Shown piece after piece: positions 5,724-7,754 of a stretch of 7,754 nucleotides of DNA. A program made the position numbers and the translations under genes. The DNA comes from DASSUW01 sp036520135 (GTDB taxonomy: Bacteria > Actinomycetota > Thermoleophilia > Solirubrobacterales > Solirubrobacteraceae), in the NCBI GenBank assembly GCA_036520135.1, contig DATDKF010000327.1, positions 1 through 7,754 of the forward strand. Direction: 5' to 3'. How positions within the stretch are numbered: the stretch's first letter is position 1; every line of letters starts with the position of its first letter. Below the pieces are notes generated by a model, which had not been told where the DNA came from, searched no databases, and saw only the letters and a program-made list of their open reading frames with translations.

Positions 5724-7095
5724 TGCGGTTGCTCGCGTCGAGCGCGGCGACCTTGTAGGACTCGGCGAACGTCGGGTAGTTGAAGACGGCGGTCACGAGG
5801 AAGTCGATCGTCGCGGCGCCGCCCATCACCGCCTGGCCGATGTGCACGAGGTCGGTGGCGCCGGTGCCGATCACATGCACGCCGAGCAGGCTGCGGTCGC
5901 CCGGTGAGACCAGCAGCTTGAGCAGGCCGTCTTCGTCGCCGGTCATCAGCCCGCGCGCGAGCTCGCGCCAGCGGGCGATGCCGGTCACGTAGGGGACCGC
6001 GTCGTCGGTGAGCTGCTCCTCGGTCTGGCCGACCATCGCGATCTCCGGGATCGCGTAGACACCGGTCGGCACCAGCTCGGGGAGCGTCTCGATCGGCTCG
6101 TCGAACGCGTGCAGGGCGGCGATCCGGCCCTGCTCCATCGCCGTCGCGGCCAGGCCGCCGCCGGACACGTCGCCGACCGCGAAGATGTGCGGGACCGCCG
6201 TGCGGTGCTTGTCGTCGACCGGGATACGGCCGCGGGAATCGGCCTCGAGCCCCGCCTTGTCGAGCTGCAGCGCCTCGGTGTCGCCCTGCCGGCCGGTCGC
6301 GTAGAGCACGGTCTCCGATACCAGCTCCTTGCCCGACTCCAGGCAGATCTTCGGGCCGCGCGCGTCGCTGTCGAGCTCCACGGCGGCGACGCTCTCGCGC
6401 ATCCGGAACGTCACGTTCGCGCGGCGCAGCAGGTACTGGAACGCCTCGCCGATCTCCCCGTCCAGGAACGGCAGCACGCGGTCGCGCTTGTCGACGACCG
6501 TGACCTTGGTTCCCAGCGCGCCGAACATCGAGGCGTACTCGACGCCGATGACGCCGGCGCCGACGACGGTCATCGACCGCGGCACCCGGTGGGCGAGCTT
6601 GAGCAGGCCGTCGGAGTCGATCACCGTGCGGTCGTCGAACTCCACCGACGGCGGCCGCGCCGGGCGCGTGCCGCTGGCGATGACGATCCGGCCTGCGCGG
6701 ATCGGCTCGTCGGAGTCCTCGATACGCACCGTGTTGGCGTCATCGAAGCTCGCCTGGCCGGGCAGCAGGCCGACGCGGTTGCGGCGGAACTGCTCGCGCA
6801 CCACGGCGGTCTCGGCCGCCACCACACGGGCGGTCCGGTCCATCAGCTGCTCGAGCGTGCGCTGCTCGGTCTCCTCCACACGCGTCGGGTCGAGCACGTC
6901 CAGCGGACGCTGCGCGAGCTGCTCCAGGACGGCCTCGCGGAGCGTCTTGGAGGGGATCGTCCCGGTGTGGATCGAGACGCCCCCGAGCCGCTCGCGGCGC
7001 TCGGCGACGGCGACGCGCTTGCCGAGCTTGGCGGCCTGGATCGCCGCCTTCTGGCCGCTCGGTCCGGAACCGATGACGAGAAGGTCGAGCTCCAT
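5707..7095 (-). CDS. sthA: Si-specific (soluble) NAD(P)+ transhydrogenase
   Basis: This cytosolic flavoprotein passes hydride between NADPH and NAD+, balancing the two pools (EC 1.6.1.1). At 462 residues it has the full pyridine nucleotide-disulfide reductase fold: FAD-binding GSGPSG (9-14), NAD(P)-binding GAGVIG (179-184) then VEYASMFG, the second FAD motif FAVGDVSG (305-312), and the dimerisation end VFNYPTFAESYKVAAL (437-452). It is assigned to SthA rather than lipoamide or mercuric reductase because the redox motif reads GGVSIHTGTIPSK (38-50), with Ser41 and Thr46 in place of both active-site cysteines. FNYPT-AE also replaces the usual HPT-xxE of disulfide reductases. The ATG at 7095 is preceded directly by an in-frame GTG (7098), so either may be used. 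No Shine-Dalgarno is seen. It is divergent from ffh and overlaps the SPFH gene end by 17 bases. Confidence 0.92.
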   Translation of the reverse strand: MELDLLVIGSGPSGQKAAIQAAKLGKRVAVAERRERLGGVSIHTGTIPSKTLREAVLEQLAQRPLDVLDPTRVEETEQRTLEQLMDRTARVVAAETAVVREQFRRNRVGLLPGQASFDDANTVRIEDSDEPIRAGRIVIASGTRPARPPSVEFDDRTVIDSDGLLKLAHRVPRSMTVVGAGVIGVEYASMFGALGTKVTVVDKRDRVLPFLDGEIGEAFQYLLRRANVTFRMRESVAAVELDSDARGPKICLESGKELVSETVLYATGRQGDTEALQLDKAGLEADSRGRIPVDDKHRTAVPHIFAVGDVSGGGLAATAMEQGRIAALHAFDEPIETLPELVPTGVYAIPEIAMVGQTEEQLTDDAVPYVTGIARWRELARGLMTGDEDGLLKLLVSPGDRSLLGVHVIGTGATDLVHIGQAVMGGAATIDFLVTAVFNYPTFAESYKVAALDASNRIRAMA

Positions 7096-7113
7096 CACCG
7101 CGCACCGTACCCT
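7096..7113. promoter_or_regulatory. Putative compact bidirectional promoter between sthA and ffh
   Basis: The gap between the sthA ATG and the ffh GTG is 18 bp, caccgcgcaccgtaccct. On the minus strand TACGGT (7109-7104) lies 8 bases before the sthA ATG. On the plus strand TACCCT (7108-7113) shares the same TA pair. It lies 9 bases before an alternative in-frame TTG start of ffh (7123), but it abuts the GTG. Both fit TANNNT. The function is inferred. Confidence 0.4.
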
Positions 7114-7754
7114 GTGAGGGCGTTGTTCGACTCACTGTCCGAGAAACTGCAAGGGACGCTCACGTCGGTGCGCCAGCGCGGCGCGCTCACCGACGACGAC
7201 GTCAACCGCGCCATGCGGGAGATCCGGCTCGCGCTGCTCGAGGCCGACGTCAACTTCAAGGTCGTCAAGCAGTTCACCTCGTCGGTCAAGGAGCGCGCCC
7301 TCGGCATCGAGGTCTCCAAGCAGCTCAACCCCGGCCAGCAGGTCGTCAAGATCGTCAACGACGAGCTGACCGCGCTGATGGGCGGCGCCTCCGCGGGCCT
7401 CACCTTCTCGCCGCGCCCGCCGACCGTGATCCTCATGGCCGGCCTGCAGGGCTCGGGCAAGACGACCGCCACGGCCAAGCTCGCCAAGCACCTGCGCGAG
7501 CAGCACGGCTCGTCGGTCGCCGTCGCGGCCTGCGACGTCTACCGGCCCGCCGCCGTCGAGCAGCTCGTCAAGGTCGGCACCCAGGCCGGGGCGACGGTCT
7601 ACGAGCAGGGCACCGATCGCGATCCCGTCGACATCGCGGGCTGGGCGCTCGAGCAGGCCACGCGCGACGGCAAGGACGTGCTGATCGTCGACACGTCGGG
7701 CCGCCTGCACGTCGACCAGGCGCTGATGGAGGAGCTCGCGCGGATCAAGCAGCG
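7114..7754 (+). CDS. ffh: Signal recognition particle protein Ffh (SRP54), 3'-truncated by the window
   Basis: The frame stays open to the last base, giving the first 213 residues of Ffh, which binds signal peptides and SRP RNA and docks with FtsY. The N domain (about 1-95) starts LFDSLSEKLQGTL and holds the ALLEADVNFKVV helix (40-51). The G domain shows the P-loop GLQGSGKT (110-117), DVYRPAAVEQL (141-151) and DTSGR (193-197). The last is unusual because DTAGR is nearly universal. The methionine-rich M domain and the TKLD motif lie beyond the edge. The GTG at 7114 gives MRALFDSLS. A TTG at 7123 would give MFDSLS, which resembles the usual start of the family, so the start is uncertain by three codons. 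No Shine-Dalgarno is seen. It is divergent from sthA. The identity is secure. Confidence 0.96.
   Translation, partial: MRALFDSLSEKLQGTLTSVRQRGALTDDDVNRAMREIRLALLEADVNFKVVKQFTSSVKERALGIEVSKQLNPGQQVVKIVNDELTALMGGASAGLTFSPRPPTVILMAGLQGSGKTTATAKLAKHLREQHGSSVAVAACDVYRPAAVEQLVKVGTQAGATVYEQGTDRDPVDIAGWALEQATRDGKDVLIVDTSGRLHVDQALMEELARIKQ

Noticed and set aside
6329..7117. 262-codon plus-strand open frame across sthA
   Set aside because: It is the antisense shadow of a well-conserved transhydrogenase gene. Its translation is low-complexity and rich in Ser, Arg and Thr, typical of GC-rich codon mirrors.
1..7754. CRISPR arrays, tRNA or rRNA genes, transposases, attachment sites
   Set aside because: Reading through the window I saw no regularly spaced repeats, cloverleaf-like genes, terminal inverted repeats or transposase motifs. 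A covariance-model search was not possible.

Overview
The window is very GC-rich, with short intergenic gaps, frequent GTG starts and few Shine-Dalgarno sequences. It carries an LLM-class oxidoreductase of the kind that uses coenzyme F420 and an actinobacterial-style soluble transhydrogenase. Together these point to a high-GC actinomycete (Actinomycetota), perhaps of the Thermoleophilia/Solirubrobacterales type. The lineage is inferred from composition and gene families, not from a marker gene.

Left third (1-2472): this part starts with the 3' portion of a winged-helix DNA-binding protein gene broken by one in-frame TGA. A short gap with a strong hairpin follows. Next is an LLM-class oxidoreductase gene (+) between two minus-strand GNAT acetyltransferase genes that are paralogues of each other. 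The second GNAT gene has an apparent one-base deletion in a C run near its start. Its 3' end overlaps the oxidoreductase gene antisense by 111 bases.

Centre (2473-5723): four plus-strand genes are packed as a likely operon. They encode FtsY (SRP receptor GTPase), an exported VanX/DdpX-type D-Ala-D-Ala dipeptidase coupled to it by an ATGA overlap, an NfeD-like membrane protein, and an SPFH/band 7 (stomatin-like) protein. The last two are a well-known partner pair that acts in membrane microdomains. The operon as a whole concerns the cell envelope and membrane protein insertion.

Right third (5707-7754): a minus-strand soluble NAD(P)+ transhydrogenase gene (sthA) overlaps the end of the SPFH gene by 17 bases. 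It is divergent from ffh, the SRP54 GTPase gene, which runs off the right edge. Ffh and FtsY are the two GTPases that dock with each other in co-translational membrane targeting, so both halves of that interaction are encoded here.

The most notable non-coding features are two divergent gene pairs (GNAT/LLM and sthA/ffh) whose proposed start codons are each separated by exactly 18 bp, with -10-like hexamers on both strands. This suggests leaderless mRNAs from compact bidirectional promoters. I found no CRISPR array, tRNA, rRNA, insertion sequence or clearly new multi-gene system. Most genes are recognisable housekeeping or accessory families.
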